A stretch of 64,000 nt of DNA, from the NCBI GenBank assembly GCA_018340805.1, contig JACMZG010001914.1:3795278-3859277 (forward strand), read 5' to 3'. The notes under the pieces were generated by a model. It saw only the letters and a program-made list of their open reading frames with translations. It was not told the DNA's origin and searched no databases. The stretch comes from Microvelia longipes. Its lineage: Eukaryota; Arthropoda; Insecta; Hemiptera; Veliidae. The translations under genes and the position numbers were made by a program. Shown here piece by piece: positions 36,067 to 51,245 of this stretch (its first letter is position 1; each line of letters opens with the position of its first letter).

Positions 36067-37225
36067 TGTTAAGCTAGGAATCTCGCATTCCTAAGGCAAT
36101 TCGCCCAGCTTGTTGTAAGTTAACTAAAAAATGTATGTGTAATATTAAAGCAATGCTATTGGCCGGTTTTGGTTCACTTAACAATAATAGGAACTGATTG
36201 GTTAGTTCTGTTTCGTTGTGCTACATATTAATTTATTGACGTTACACTCTAGCAATACTTTCTGGATCTTGACCGTGGGACAAGTAAGCGCTGCGTAGAG
36301 TTCTTTTTGACTTTTTCTCTCTCTTGGTTCTCTATAATTTTAAATCAAATGTTTGTTTATTTTCCATTTTATCTTGAATTTCGTGAAACTTAAAAAATAA
36401 TTGGGACATGTCAAGAAATAATGAGAGGAATTTTGTCTTGTTGGTAACCCTGTTTTATTGCTTCCTTATTCAAGTTAAGTTAAGAAAATATTATATTTTT
36501 TTTAAGAAGGCATATCTCTCCAATTATTCTTTTCCAATTTAACCTCGATTTTGTTTTAGATAATTAGGTAAAATCCGGTGATTAAGTGTATTGTTGGGTT
36601 TTTATTGTTTATATTTAGAGGTTAAGGAGAAAACGCCGGAGGGAGAACTCTGTAAGGGAGGTCTTTCTAATGAAGTCAAAAATAAATGGGGACTAATGAA
36701 CAAACAAAATTCTAGATTTTAAATCTTCTTTCGTTGGATCGTCTGACTCTTTTTTTATTTTTCCTCTTTTATACTAAAGATATATAAATGGAAGAATCAG
36801 TGTTAGAACATAAAATCCAAAATTAATAAATAATAAAATCATGATTTTAACTTAATCATCCGTTTTACTTGTTTTAAAACCTCCTAAGTGGTTTTAACTA
36901 AGTTTTCTATGTATGTTGTCATGTTGATGTCAGTATTGCCATCCTGTCCTCCTATTGTGTTTATGCTAGAGAGTTGAAAATTGAAAAAAATCAATGTTAC
37001 CAACATTGATTTTTTTGTTTAATGTTTATCAGATTACGTGTTTATGATTTTTTTAAACGTTAATAATCAAAAAGTTGACACAATACAAATGTGCGAGAGA
37101 CACCTAGGAAATGAAACAAGCAAAATGCAATGCTACATCTGGGAACTGTTCCATCATTCGACATTCGTCATCATTGATGGCTCGACATAATGTCATGTTC
37201 CACTCTGTTTCGTCTAACTCACCAG
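36067..37225. other. Unassigned sequence with an R1 fragment
   Basis: 36880-36985 resembles part of R1 (ACCTCCTAAGTGGTTTTAAC and GTGTTTATGCTAGAGAGTTG). A 35-bp block, GTGCGAGAGACACCTAGGAA and on, at about 37090 recurs at 37678. No gene recognised. Confidence 0.5.
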
Positions 37226-37295
37226 GGCGCCGACAGAGTTGTCTCTGTCGGCGCCAGAGACAAGGTCAGAGGTTTTGTAACTCACTCTGACCTTG
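37226..37295. repeat. Two adjacent perfect GC-rich hairpins
   Basis: GGCGCCGACAGAG (37226-37238) pairs perfectly with CTCTGTCGGCGCC (37243-37255) around a TTGT loop. Five bases later CAAGGTCAGAG (37261-37271) pairs perfectly with CTCTGACCTTG (37285-37295) around a 13-base loop. Confidence 0.95.
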
Positions 37296-37776
37296 AATTT
37301 AAAATTTGGAAGAAAAAGTTTAAAATTAGAATAAAAAAAGAATGAATTTAAAATTCCGAAAAAAAAAGTTTGTTATTAAACACTTTCTGATGAAGACCTA
37401 ATCATACAGTTCAAAGCTTAAATGTTGTTTTATTTATCATGACCAAAACCTCATAACTTTTTACTATTTTTTTATACGTATGGTCAATAATTGCTATTTG
37501 TTATTCCGAAGAATATAATATGGAGTGTTTACCAGAGACGAGCGGTGTTCCTTTACCGACATCGTGCTTGGCAAGCAAAACATATATCATTTGATACTAC
37601 CGAGTTTTGCAAAACATGAATAGTTGATACCATATTATGTCATGAATAGTTAGACAATATATGTCTCTCGAACAATTGTGCGAGAGACACCTAGGAAATG
37701 TAACAAGCAAAATGTTTACGGAAAATGTTGTTACAGTCAAACTGTATTATCAGCATTATTTCTGGATTTTCGTTTG

Positions 37777-40385
<2,609 letters not shown>

Positions 40386-40559
40386 GTCACTTAAGGGGGG
40401 GGGTGAAAATACTAATACTATTCATAAAACAGGTTTTTAATAATTTAATTGTACAGTCTTTTTGACCTCTGGTGAAGTCTCCTTCTCACTTTTCACTCTT
40501 TTTTACCATATTATATGGTCGAAAAATGATTTAAAAATTAAAAAACTAGAGCTCGATGT

Positions 40560-41085
40560 GCACTTACTGAAAACAAGATGGCGATATCGGCAACAATTAA
40601 GCAACAAACGCGGGAAAATGTTGCGATCAAATTGGGGTCGGAAAATAGTCGAATTGAGTTGGTCAAATTGGGATGGCAAATTAATGCAATTGAGTTGAAA
40701 TTTAGTACAAGTGTACCCCTTTACGTATTTAAGTACATTAAGTGTAGTGATAAGTGGGCACAAATGAGACATTTTTTTATAACAATACTATTAAACTAAT
40801 ATGGAGACCAATCATGCAAATAATTTACATTAAGTTTCATTTTAATACAACGAGTATATCCATGATTTTTGTTGGATCATAAAAATTAAGCAGCATTGAG
40901 CGTGGTACTGTATGGGTGACCCCTGAGAATAAAACGAATGTACTTAAAATTTGAGGACAAGCGAAGCGAGTCTGAAGACGTGTTGCTGTATAAATTTGCT
41001 GATTTGTATATTTTAAGGATGAGCTTAGCGAATAAGATGTGATGAGGAAAATTTCCGAGGTACTATGTGCCCAATTTTTTGACTA
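40560..41085 (+). mobile_element. R2 dispersed repeat, copy B
   Basis: It shares with 10440-11440 and 52295-52640 (minus) the blocks AAATTTAGTACAAGTGTACC, CCTGAGAATAAAACGAA, TTGAGGACAAGCGAAGCGAG, GATGAGCTTAGCGAATAAG and GATGAGGAAAATTTCCGAGG. R1 is not recognised upstream. Open frames over it differ from other copies and are not genes. Confidence 0.78.
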
Positions 41086-41384
41086 ATAAATTTGTAAAAA
41101 TGAAATTTGCTTATATCGTTGCAGTATGCCACTCATATAAACTAGTAATATAACAAACATATATGGTACAAGTATGTGACCGCGGGGTACGGTTCCTTCG
41201 GCCTCGTCTTACTGGTCTGAACTATTCAAACACTAAAATTTGATTCGATTCTTGGTCCTCTAATTTAAGCTTGTGTTTCACTGTGCTCTTTTAAAGAATT
41301 TCGTAATAAATTACGCTTACATATCAAAGTGTCGTCTCAGCTTCAAAACATTATTAGGGGTTAAACTTCGCGTATTAAACTTTT
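41086..41384. other. Unassigned sequence
   Basis: Nothing recognised. Confidence 0.45.
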
Positions 41385-42045
41385 TTGAGCGTAAATTAGA
41401 AAGACGACTATACTTTTTTTTTAAAAATTAGAAAGACGATTATTACTTTTTGAGCGTAAATTAGAAAGACGATTGTTACTTTTTTGAGCGTAATTAGAAA
41501 GACGATTGTTACTTTTTATATTTAGAGACGATTGTTATTATAATTAGAAGACGATTGTTACTTTTTTGAGCGTAAATAGAAAGACGATTATTACTTTTTT
41601 AAATTAGAAAGACGATTGTTACTTTTTTGAGCGTAAATTAGAAAGACGATTATTACTTTTTGAGAGAGCGATAAATTAGAAAGACGATTACTTTTTTAGA
41701 AGACGATTGTTACTTTTTGAGGGTAAATTAGAAAGACGATTATTACTTTTTGAGCGTAAATTAGAAAGACGATTATTACTTTTTGAGCGTAAATTAGAAA
41801 GACGATTGTTACTTTTGAGCGTATATAGAAAGACGATTGTTACTTTTTGAGCGTAAATTAGAAAGACGATTGTTACTTTTTTGAGCGTATATTAGAAAGA
41901 CGATTGTTACTTTTTGAGCATATATTAGAAAGACGATTGTTACTTTTTTGAGCGTATATTAGATAGACGATTGTTATTTTTTTGAGCATATATTAGAAAG
42001 ACGATTGTTACTTTTTGAGCGTATATTAGAAAGACGATTATTAAT
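41385..42045. repeat. 33-bp minisatellite, about 20 units
   Basis: The unit is GAGCGTAAATTAGAAAGACG followed by ATTGTTACTTTTT. The left two thirds carry GCGTAAATTAG, the right third GCGTATATTAG or GCATATATTAG, so variants are spatially sorted. Confidence 0.95.
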
Positions 42046-43084
42046 TTTTTGTTTATACCCATTACTTCAATTATTATCAAAAGAACTGAAGAATCTTATA
42101 ACTTGAGTGTCGGAAAAAGGCCTCCGTACAAATATTTTGGAAGAAAAATAAGTACAATTATATAAAAATGCTTGAAAACTAGGACTAACTAACTCATCTT
42201 TGTTCGTCCATTAACTTTTAGACTTTAATTTAAAACTTCAGTAATCAAAATAAATACGTGACTTGCTTTATTAATATGTATTTATTAATAAATAAAATGA
42301 ATATTTATGTAATAATAGATGGTCCATGTGTAATTGAGGAGGAGGGGGGTAGTTCCGGGGCTGATCAATGCCTGGTCCCTAGTGGGGTGTACAGTGTTGC
42401 CAGAAAACACTCTCCGTCTCTCTCACACACTTCCAACTCACAGCACCGACCTCGTATATAAAAAACTTTTTACATCTGCCATCCCGCTCTTGCATTAAAA
42501 GGTTTTATACAGTGTTGCCGCGTCCAACTCACGTCTTATTTTTAAAAATATCAAATGAATCTTTATTTAGAATTATATATTTCTGCTTTTATTTTATACT
42601 TACGAAATATTTTTCAATTAACATATTTAGTCCTTTTAATATGTATTAATACTTTTTTTATATTAATTAATAATTAGGTTTTACTTATATTTGATGTTGT
42701 ATTAATCCAAAATTTGTAAAAGGCGCGACGAAATGAGTTCAGTACCAACCTGTAGTATCGAAATTTTAAAGTATTGCTCATTAGAATAGAATCGTACCAA
42801 CTGTTCGTGGTTTATATTTCCTCTATTGTTACGAAAATTGAGGCAAATTGATGTCTGAATTTTATTGTAGATAAAATAGTGAAATTGGTTACTTTTCCAA
42901 GGTTATTTTCTTAAAGTAAATTTGCTGAAGCTAATTATTAATAAAAAGTATATATATTCTTACAAAATGTAATTAATATAAGAAATATAAAATAACTAAA
43001 TAAAAGAAATATGTTGCTGCTCTTTATTGTTCATAAATGGAGCAAACAGATTTTAAGTTTCAATTAAGTCTTTAGTGGCTAGTT
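42046..43084. other. Unassigned sequence with CAGTGTTGCC motifs
   Basis: GTACAGTGTTGCCAGAAAAC (about 42388) and ATACAGTGTTGCCGCGTCC (about 42509) are 120 bases apart. The GC-richer stretch before the first supports a 67-residue open frame of no known type. Confidence 0.5.
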
Positions 43085-43600
43085 CAGTTCTCAAAAAATT
43101 CACGTTCAAGTATCAGGCTTTTGAAACATGGGAGAGAAGTTAAGTTCCAACTATCAGGCCTTTGAAATATGCGAGGGAAGTTAAGTTCCAACTATGAGGC
43201 CTTTGAAATATGCGAGGGAAGTTAAGTTCCAACTATCAGGCCTTTGAAATATGCGAGGGAAGTTAAGTTCCAACTATCAGGCTTTTGAAATATGCGAGGG
43301 AAGTTAAGTTCCAACTATGAGGCCTTTGAAATATGCGAGGGAAGTTAAGTTCCAACTATGAGGCCTTTGAAATATGCGAGGGAAGTTAAGTTCCAACTAT
43401 GAGGCCTTTGAAACATGGGAGAGAAGTTAAGTTTCAACTATGAACCTTTGAAATATGCGAGGGAAGTTAAGTTCCAATTATCAGGCCTTAAAAATATGCG
43501 GAAGAAATTATGTTCCGAATATCAGGCTTTAGAAATATGATAGGGAAGTTAAGTTCAAAATATCAGCTTTAGAAATAAGAGAGAAGTTTTTGTTCCAATT
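43085..43600. repeat. 41-bp minisatellite, about 12 units
   Basis: The unit is CTATCAGGCCTTTGAAATAT followed by GCGAGGGAAGTTAAGTTCCAA. Variants CTATGAGG and ACATGGGAGAG occur; the right-hand units are decayed. Confidence 0.95.
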
Positions 43601-44132
43601 TTGGCTTCTTGTTTTTTAGTACTATTCATTATTATTATTATTAAGTCTTATTGTCACTTATTTTAGCGAATTTCAGAAGGAAAAACATGTTGTTATAAAA
43701 TTCGAAACACTATTTCGGATCGAATTAAAACTTAGTACAAAAAACCAATTATGTAAAAGTACAGAACCCTACTGGTAATGAAATATTTGTAAGGCTGTTA
43801 TAACTATGTAAAAATTCACTTTAACTCTAAGACATTTCGGATAGGGCTATAACTTAGTATATTAACATGTTACCATATAAGGCAAACAAAACGACGAAGT
43901 CAAATTGATATTATCTGCATTAGTTTTTATTTTATCGTTCGACATATATAACTTTATGTAAAAAAATCACAGTTTTTGACTAATACGTTTGTAAATTCGG
44001 CAATATTTTTACAGTATGTATAACTCTAGTAATATGACCAACTGAAACAGATACAACTTTGGCCGTGGAAAGACTAAAAGGCGACTCAGGGTCTCTTGTT
44101 TTTCGTATGATATATTTGTTTATTTAATAACC
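43601..44132. other. Unassigned AT-rich sequence
   Basis: No gene or array recognised. Confidence 0.45.
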
Positions 44133-44585
44133 AATAACAACACCAAAATCTCTCCAAAACCCCTTTATTAAAACCAGAGGCGGTTTTTGACTTTACGATC
44201 ATCATCAGTGCCGGAGAGTTGAAGAAAAAGAATCTTAGTCAGTCTAGCGTGATATTTAGACTCTAAGCGTCAGTTTAGAGTCATATAGCGGACTCCGTCA
44301 TATAGCAGAGCCCGCTTTATGACTCTAAACTGACGCTTAGATTCTAAATATGACGCTAAACTGACTAAAAAGTCAGACTAGCGTCATATTTAGACTCTAA
44401 GCGTCAGTTTAGAGTCTAAATATGACGCTAAACTGACTAAAAAGTCAGACTAGGGTTCTTCTTCTTCAACTCTCCGGCACTGATGATGATCGTGAGGTCG
44501 AAAGTCGGCTCTGGTTTTAATAAAGGTTTTGTGAAGATATTTGGTGTTGTTATTTGTTAGCTGTGTTTACTCCACTGCTCAGTTT
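44133..44585 (+). mobile_element. Foldback element E3 (GATGATG/GAAAG type) with palindromic core
   Basis: Arms run from 44133 (AATAACAACACCAAA) and to 44554 (TTTGGTGTTGTTATT). The right arm reads GGCACTGATGATG, stem ATC/GGT with GTGA loop, CGAAAGTCGGCTCTGG, then TTTTAATAAAGG. The core (about 44240-44455) is a stack of palindromes such as GACTCTAAGCG/CAGTTTAGAGTC repeated in both directions. Outside the hairpin TTTACTCCACTGCTC lies at about 44568, like the tails of the related elements. No clear long flanking duplication was found. Confidence 0.82.
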
Positions 44586-45689
44586 TCTGTTAATACTTAT
44601 TTATTATTCCGTATTTTAATTTATACAATCAATTATTCTAATAATTGTAACAATTAATATTGTTTTCGTATTGGTTTAAAAAATTAAAAATGTTACTAAT
44701 AATATATATAAAATCATAAGTACTTTTTCTATTGTTTTATTTGCCACTATAGAAATATCTATCTAACTGCTCTGTTACTTATTTTAATAATCAATTAATG
44801 TTTAACTGTTAATCGTAAAATATTTCGTAAAAAGGTTTGTCTCTTGGAATGAAGGTAGTGTAATAAAACTTATTTCATCTTGGAAAGGAGGAAACTCGAG
44901 TATGACTGTACTGATGTCTATAGTATGAATCTAACTGACTATACAGGTCTATATGTTACAGAACCAGACTGTACGATCCCCTCTAAAACCAAACTACCTC
45001 TTTCTACCTTCTCTACCCTCGACTGTCTCTCTCGCACATCTGTCAATTCTATATCTCTTTCTCTCTCACTCTCTCTGAACCTCTATAGTTTTATCTCTTT
45101 TTAACCCGTTATACCGAATATGTTCTTTATATAAGTTCCCTAGATCTCTTTCTAACGCTATAAAATATCTAAAGGCTAAAGAAAGATCTATTATAATAAC
45201 AGACTATAATAGGTACTCGTTTGATACGTCCAGCGTTTAGGGATTTTTTTGGTTACCTGGGATAACCTGACTCTAACTAGTCCTACATCTCTTAATATTC
45301 TATTTTTTTAAATTAATGGACATTTTTTAAAGTCTACTTTAGCATTAAGTTTATAAAGTACCTACTTCTGTTCTTATGAAATTATATTAAATAATATTAC
45401 AGTTTTGGTATTAAAAGTTGGTCATATCTCTGGAAAAGCCTATGATGGTATCATTTTATTGGACTGTTGGATTCATGATGCCTAACCAATAGAATTGATT
45501 CCTTCACTCATATTTGGATTATTACTGTATGATAGGTTAATATTTCAATGCTCAGAGTATGTCTTAGAAGACATAAATATTTCTGACGCTATTTCTACAG
45601 GTTCTGCTATCCGCATCTCTACTTTTATTGTACCTCAAATTCTCTCATCTCTATTTTTAGTCACCCTAAATTCCTGCAACCCTATTTCC
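44586..45689. other. Unassigned sequence with pyrimidine-rich stretch
   Basis: 44990-45110 is strongly C/T-rich (CTCTTTCTCTCTCACTCTCT). It could be a splice-site-like tract, but no following exon is recognised. Confidence 0.45.
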
Positions 45690-46765
45690 AGGTAAATAAA
45701 TCCCCACATTTCTATTTTTAGTCACTTAAATAGTCACTATAAATCCCCACATTTCTATTTTTAGTCACTATAAATCCCCACATTTCTATTTTTAGTCACT
45801 ATAAATCCCCACATTTCTATTTTTAGTCACTATAAATCCCCACATTTCTATTTTATCACATAAATCCCCACATTTCTATTTTTAGTCACCCACCACATTC
45901 TATTTATAATAATCCCCACATTTCTATTTTTAGTCACTATAAATCCCACATTTCTAATTTTTAGTCACTATAAATCCCCACAATTCTATTTTTAGTCACT
46001 ATAAATCCCCACAATTCTATTTTAGTCACTATAAATCCCCACATTTCTATTTTTAGTCACTATAAATCCCCTCATTCATATTTTTAGTCACTATAAATCC
46101 CCTCTTCTATTTAGTTCACTATTAACCCCTCATCATATTTTAGTCACTATAAATCCCCTCACATTTGTCTATTTGTAGTCACTATAAACCCTCATTCATA
46201 TTTTTAGTCACTATAAATCCCCACATTTCTATTTTTAGTCACTATAAATCCCGTCATTCATATTTTTAGTCAATTTAAATCGCCTCATTCCTATTTTAAG
46301 TCACTATAAATCCCCTCATCCCTATTTTAAGTCACTATAAATCCCCTCATTCCTATTTTTAGTCAATTTAAATCGCCTCATTCTATTTTTAGTCACTATA
46401 AACGTCACTATAAATCCCCTCATTCCTATTTAGTCACTATAATCCCCTCATTCCTATTTTTAGTCACTATAAATCCCCTCATTCCTATTTTTAGTCACTA
46501 TAAATCCCACATCCCTATTTTTAGTCACTATAAATCCCCTCATTCCTATTTTTATCACTATAAATCCCATCATCCCTATTTTTAGTCACTTTAAATCCTC
46601 TCATTCCTGTTTTTAGTCACTATAAATCCCATCATCCCTATTTTTAGTCACTATAAATCCCCTCATCCCTATTTTTAGTCACTATAAATCCCTCATCCTA
46701 TTTTAGTCACTAAAATCCCCACATCCTACTTTAGTCCGAAAATTCCCTCTTTTTATATATTTAGT
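45690..46765. repeat. 31-bp minisatellite, about 35 units, with spatial variants
   Basis: The unit is TTTTTAGTCACTATAAATCC followed by CCACATTTCTA. Left units end CCACATTTCTA, middle units CCTCATTCATA, right units CCTCATTCCTA or CCATCCCTA. Confidence 0.95.
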
Positions 46766-47579
46766 CACCCAAATGCCCTCACCCCATCTTTAAATCTACT
46801 AGAATGTTTTTTTCTTTCCAATGAAAAGAGATCCCTTTAGGGTAACAAATAGGTGGTCTTATTAAGACAAGCATTATTTGGAACTAGGTAAGCGAACACT
46901 GAAAACCTGACGGCATCTATTACATTTTGTGTAACCTCATTGATAACTCCTTCTAGATTAAGTTAAGGTTATAATAAATCATGTGTTTTCGGTCCGCAAT
47001 TGTTTGTGTTTTGATTTGTATTTTCAACGTTCTACTAATTAAATCATTGTAATTTTGTACTGATTATTTGATTATATTGGTCAGGTTACGATTTGATGAT
47101 ACAAAATGTAACCTTTAGTTATTATTACCTCTGGTAATAATATCTGTATGTTGTAATTATTGTTGTTTGTCGTACGTTAGTTTGCGGTTACAGACGTGTT
47201 CTCATGAGACACATGTTCTAAACGCTGTTAGGTATTGTTGCGGTCAAACTATACATATTTATGAATAAGATGATTCATAACGTGAAAAGTTGTTTTTTAT
47301 TTAATGAATTATTAATGACGCCTGTTAATGTATTTGTTTTGTGTCTTACTTCCCTCTGTCTCTTGATGCGAGAAAGATACTATGCCGTATCGTAGTTTAT
47401 TTAGATGTCTTAACCCTATATTGTTATCGTGTGTATTGATGTCCAGGTATAGTGATTGTACTTATTTACCCAAGTACTTTTAAAAGATAAATAAATTTAC
47501 TTTTAACAGTTCAGAGAATGTTTACCTCAGTGTGTAGAAATAAATATTTAGAATTGAATATTGCGATTTGTTTACTTAC
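46766..47579. other. Unassigned AT-rich sequence
   Basis: No gene or repeat family recognised. Confidence 0.45.
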
Positions 47580-47580
47580 A

Positions 47581-47631
<51 letters not shown>

Positions 47632-47652
47632 ATAATATATATATATATATAT
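47580..47652. repeat. (TA)n microsatellite
   Basis: Interrupted TA tract on the far side of the SINE-like copy at 47661. Confidence 0.97.
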
Positions 47653-47660
47653 GTACTTTA

Positions 47661-47905
<245 letters not shown>

Positions 47906-49493
47906 ACTTTGCATATTGGTACTTATGTCAAGTCACTGTAATTTACCTATTGGCACGTGCCACTTATGTCAAGTCACTGTACTTTATATATTACCACGAA
48001 CCACTAATTTCAAGACACTACTTGGCATCCATGCCGACTCATAAAAGCAATTCTAACAGTACTACGGACTATATTTACTAGATGCCAAAATATTCTATAA
48101 TTTAGAAAACTTTGATATGACATCCTGCCAAAAGAAATTTCCAAATGGAATCCTGCCAAATAAAATTTATCAATCTTAAGATTTTTGTATGAAAATTTTC
48201 TTAATATTTCATATTTTTAGAGATAAAGTTTGGAATTGGTTCAAGATTTTAGAAAGGGGAAAATTTATTTGATGACTGATGGATTGGTTTAAGATGTGTC
48301 TTTAAATTGCAGTGGGACAAATATATATATATATATATATCTGTGTGTGTGTGTGTGTATGTATTTGTACATTTGTGTGTTAATTGTTTTAAGACAAAAA
48401 TTTTGCTTATGTTTCTTCCTCCTCATTATTCCCCTGCCTCTTCTGTCATCTGAACAACCTCATAAGCGTCATTTTTGTATGAAATATTACTAAAAGGCCT
48501 GAAAAACCTATTTCTTAGGATTAAGGACCTCTGAAAAATACTCCCTGTGTGGGACTCGTACCGAGCTAGCCATCTTATTAGCTAGCCTTAATTCTCTTAA
48601 GAATCGAACTAAACTTTGTACATTGAAACCTGCAGATTTCGTCGGAACACCGTAACATTTTTTACTAGAGAGTAAAAAGTAATTTTGTAAGCAGTATATC
48701 GAAAATCGCAAGAGGCTAGACTCATTAGCTTAATTTGCTAAGCATGTGTTTTAAGTCTCTATGATAAATAGTGACTAAGCAATTAAGAGAATGCGTGTGA
48801 CTCAGCCTTGAGAAAATTGCTATCACTTTAATATATAGTTAGTCAAAAATGAATATGCCCATCTCATTAAAGTAAACATTAAAAGCTCCTCATTAGCTCA
48901 ACTTACGATAACTTGGAACTTCTACTAGTAGCACTTCGGTACCTTTGTGTATTCCCACTAGATACTCTGATCTCATTAGTCTCGTCCAGCTTACTTGCTA
49001 CTCTGATCTCATTAGTCTCGTCCAGCTCACTTGCTACTAGATCAATCTTAATTTCTCATTATAATCACTACTTGGAGACTAGTGTCCAGTCTTGTAAACC
49101 TGACGAGGAGAGAACGCGGTAACAACCCAGGATTGAGTGTGGATATAGACCCATTTCTATAGCCCTAGCCTAAGAGCCGAATTTCCGCAGATTACTAGGT
49201 GTCTTCCACGATCGGACTTGGCATTCTTAATCATCTACGCTAATCGAGCTGGAAAATATCCTCTTTGACTGTGCTCGGCCCGAAAGTTCAGTATCTTTTT
49301 GACTTTCCACCAGCCTGCAGAACTTACATAAGTGTTTACATAAGCGGTTGACGTCACAAACCTGGATCCAGACTTGTCTTGGACAAAATCCGACCCCCGT
49401 ATTTGCATAACAGCCAAAGGAAACTACGTTATACCTAGGCTGAGTTTGCCGGCCTTGAATTCAACTCCCCCGTGAGAACGAAACGAGGATTAA
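47906..49493. other. Unassigned sequence, GC-richer toward the end
   Basis: A small microsatellite lies at 48320-48358. GGTACGAGTCCCAC on the minus strand near 48550 is a B-box-like SINE remnant. ACTCTGATCTCATTAGTCTC occurs twice (about 48964 and 49001). Short open frames here show no domains. Confidence 0.5.
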
Positions 49494-49507
49494 CCTTATA
49501 TAAAGTC

Positions 49508-49887
49508 GAGTTGTGGAGTTTCCAAATAGAAGAAAAAAGAAAGATGTCACTCCACTTAGTATATATTTATTGACAGAGCCGACTTTCAAACTTAACAGTT
49601 CATCATCCTGAACTGTGCCTACGAACAAAGTACCAGACGAAATAAATATAATTAACAAAATTATATTTTGTTAATTATATTTATTAACAGAAGGAAATAA
49701 ATATAAAGCTGCAAAACGAAAAAAATAATAAATAAAAGCAAATAAATAAATACAATAAATAAATAGAAAAAAATAAACTAAAATAAATAAATAAAAAAGA
49801 TAAATAGGCATAAACTTAAAAAAATGACCTTAAAGTCGGCTCTGTCAATAAATATATACTAATTGGAGTGACATCTTTCTTTTTTCT
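49508..49887 (-). mobile_element. Foldback element E4 (GATGATG/GAAAG type), 14-bp flanking repeat
   Basis: Arms of about 55 bp pair: AAGAAAGATGTCACTCCA (left) with TGGAGTGACATCTTTCTT (right). Read on the minus strand the left arm gives AGGATGATG, stem AACT/AGTT with GTTA loop, TGAAAGTCGGCTCTGTC and AATAAATATATACTA, then a tail with GGAAACTCCACAACTC. CCTTATATAAAGTC flanks both sides (49494-49507 and 49888-49901). The middle is A-rich with repeated AATAAATAAA. Confidence 0.82.
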
Positions 49888-49913
49888 CCTTATATAAAGT
49901 CATTCATGGCTGA

Positions 49914-49980
49914 ATTTGAACCATGGACCTCTAGGTCGTAAGGCGAGTGCTCTATCCCAGAGCCATCGTTCCTCGGTGAT
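49914..49980 (-). mobile_element. tRNA-like sequence, SINE head or decayed tRNA
   Basis: Minus strand: GATGGCTCTGGGATAGAGCA (D-arm GCTC/GAGC, A-box position), CTCGCCTTACGACC (anticodon loop with TAC, Val-like), and GGTTCAAATTC (B-box-like). The acceptor and T stems do not pair properly, so a functional tRNA is unlikely. Confidence 0.55.
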
Positions 49981-50894
49981 ACCTTGTTAAATTTAACTGT
50001 AAAGTCAGATGATTTTAAAAATTTTAATTTACTGCAATTTTTTTTTAGAACGATAAGTTTCTCTGAAAATATCTAATTAAATAATTTTAATATGCAGTCC
50101 TTGAATAATGTTAGAGGTTATCGTTTCTAAAAAGAGTGAGAACTCAAAGGGGTAGTTATCTTTCAGAAGAATATTCCAGAAAGTGAAGTGCGAGGGGGGT
50201 CCTGTAGTGTAGAGTTGAATGATGCTACCAACCCCCGGGGGGGTGACCCCCTGAGTCAGAACCCCCCCATCGATCGGGGGCCGCCATTACATCATTCCCT
50301 TCCCGTACAGTGTTGCCAAATAACAAAACCCCCCTGGAAACTTACAACAACAAAATTTCAAAAACCCCGCCCAAAAGGGTAAAATTTTGTCACTTAATGT
50401 ATAATTGCAACATAAACATAGTTTTCAGAGTCATGTTGCAATGAAAGTTGTTTTTGTTATTAAATTTGTTTGAACTTTCTCTTTGTCTGAGAAATGTTTT
50501 TAAATTAAGGTTAAAACGTTTCACGAAAAATTCGACTAGTTTATTCTAAAATATTTTGCTCTGAAACATTTTAAGAGCCTTAATCTCTTATTGAATATGT
50601 GCTCTTTGGTGCTAAAACCACAGAATTTACTCGAGGAAGGAAGGCTTAACTATGATTTTTACCTCTTAAACTAATTATATTGGACGAGTTTGGCTGGTAG
50701 CAAAATACCAAATCGTTGAATCGGTGTTTTTTTTATTACCAACCTGCTGAAGAAATGTCTTTACAAACTTTAATCTATTAGAATGGTTGACATTACATAA
50801 GGAATGAAAATGACTTTGCAGTACTTTATGTTATCCTATGAGAAATAGTTAAGAGTTGTAAGCAGCATTTCATGGGGCCAAGTTACATTGAGAA
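49981..50894. other. Unassigned sequence with GC-rich patch
   Basis: 50190-50345 has C and G runs around GTACAGTGTTGCCAAATAAC, again the CAGTGTTGCC motif. The 64-residue open frame there is unsupported. Confidence 0.5.
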
Positions 50895-51245
50895 CATTCT
50901 GCCAAGTGGTCAAACCATATTAATCACATCCTGTTTAGTGGTCAAACTATCTTGGAATCATACTGTCTAGTGGTCATACTATCTTGGAAACATGCTGTCT
51001 AAGTGGTCATACTATCTTTGGAAACATTCTGTCTAACTGGTCATATTATCTTGGAAACATGTGGTCTAGTGGTCATACTATCTTGAAAACATACTGTCTA
51101 GTGGTCAAACTATTTTGGAATCATGCGTCCAAGTGGTCATACTATCTTGGAAACATACCGTCTAGTGGTCATACTATTATGGAATCATGCTGTCTAGTGG
51201 TCATACTATACTGGAAACAAGCTGTCTAGTGGTCATACTATCTTC
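50895..51245. repeat. 32-bp minisatellite, about 11 units
   Basis: The unit is TTGGAAACATGCTGTCTAGT followed by GGTCATACTATC, with indels. Confidence 0.95.

Noticed and set aside
44880..45104. 74-residue frame followed by a pyrimidine tract, considered as an exon.
   Set aside because: No similarity recognised; the end is a CT-rich low-complexity run.
49914..49980. Functional tRNA-Val gene.
   Set aside because: D-arm and B-box-like parts are visible, but acceptor and T stems do not pair.
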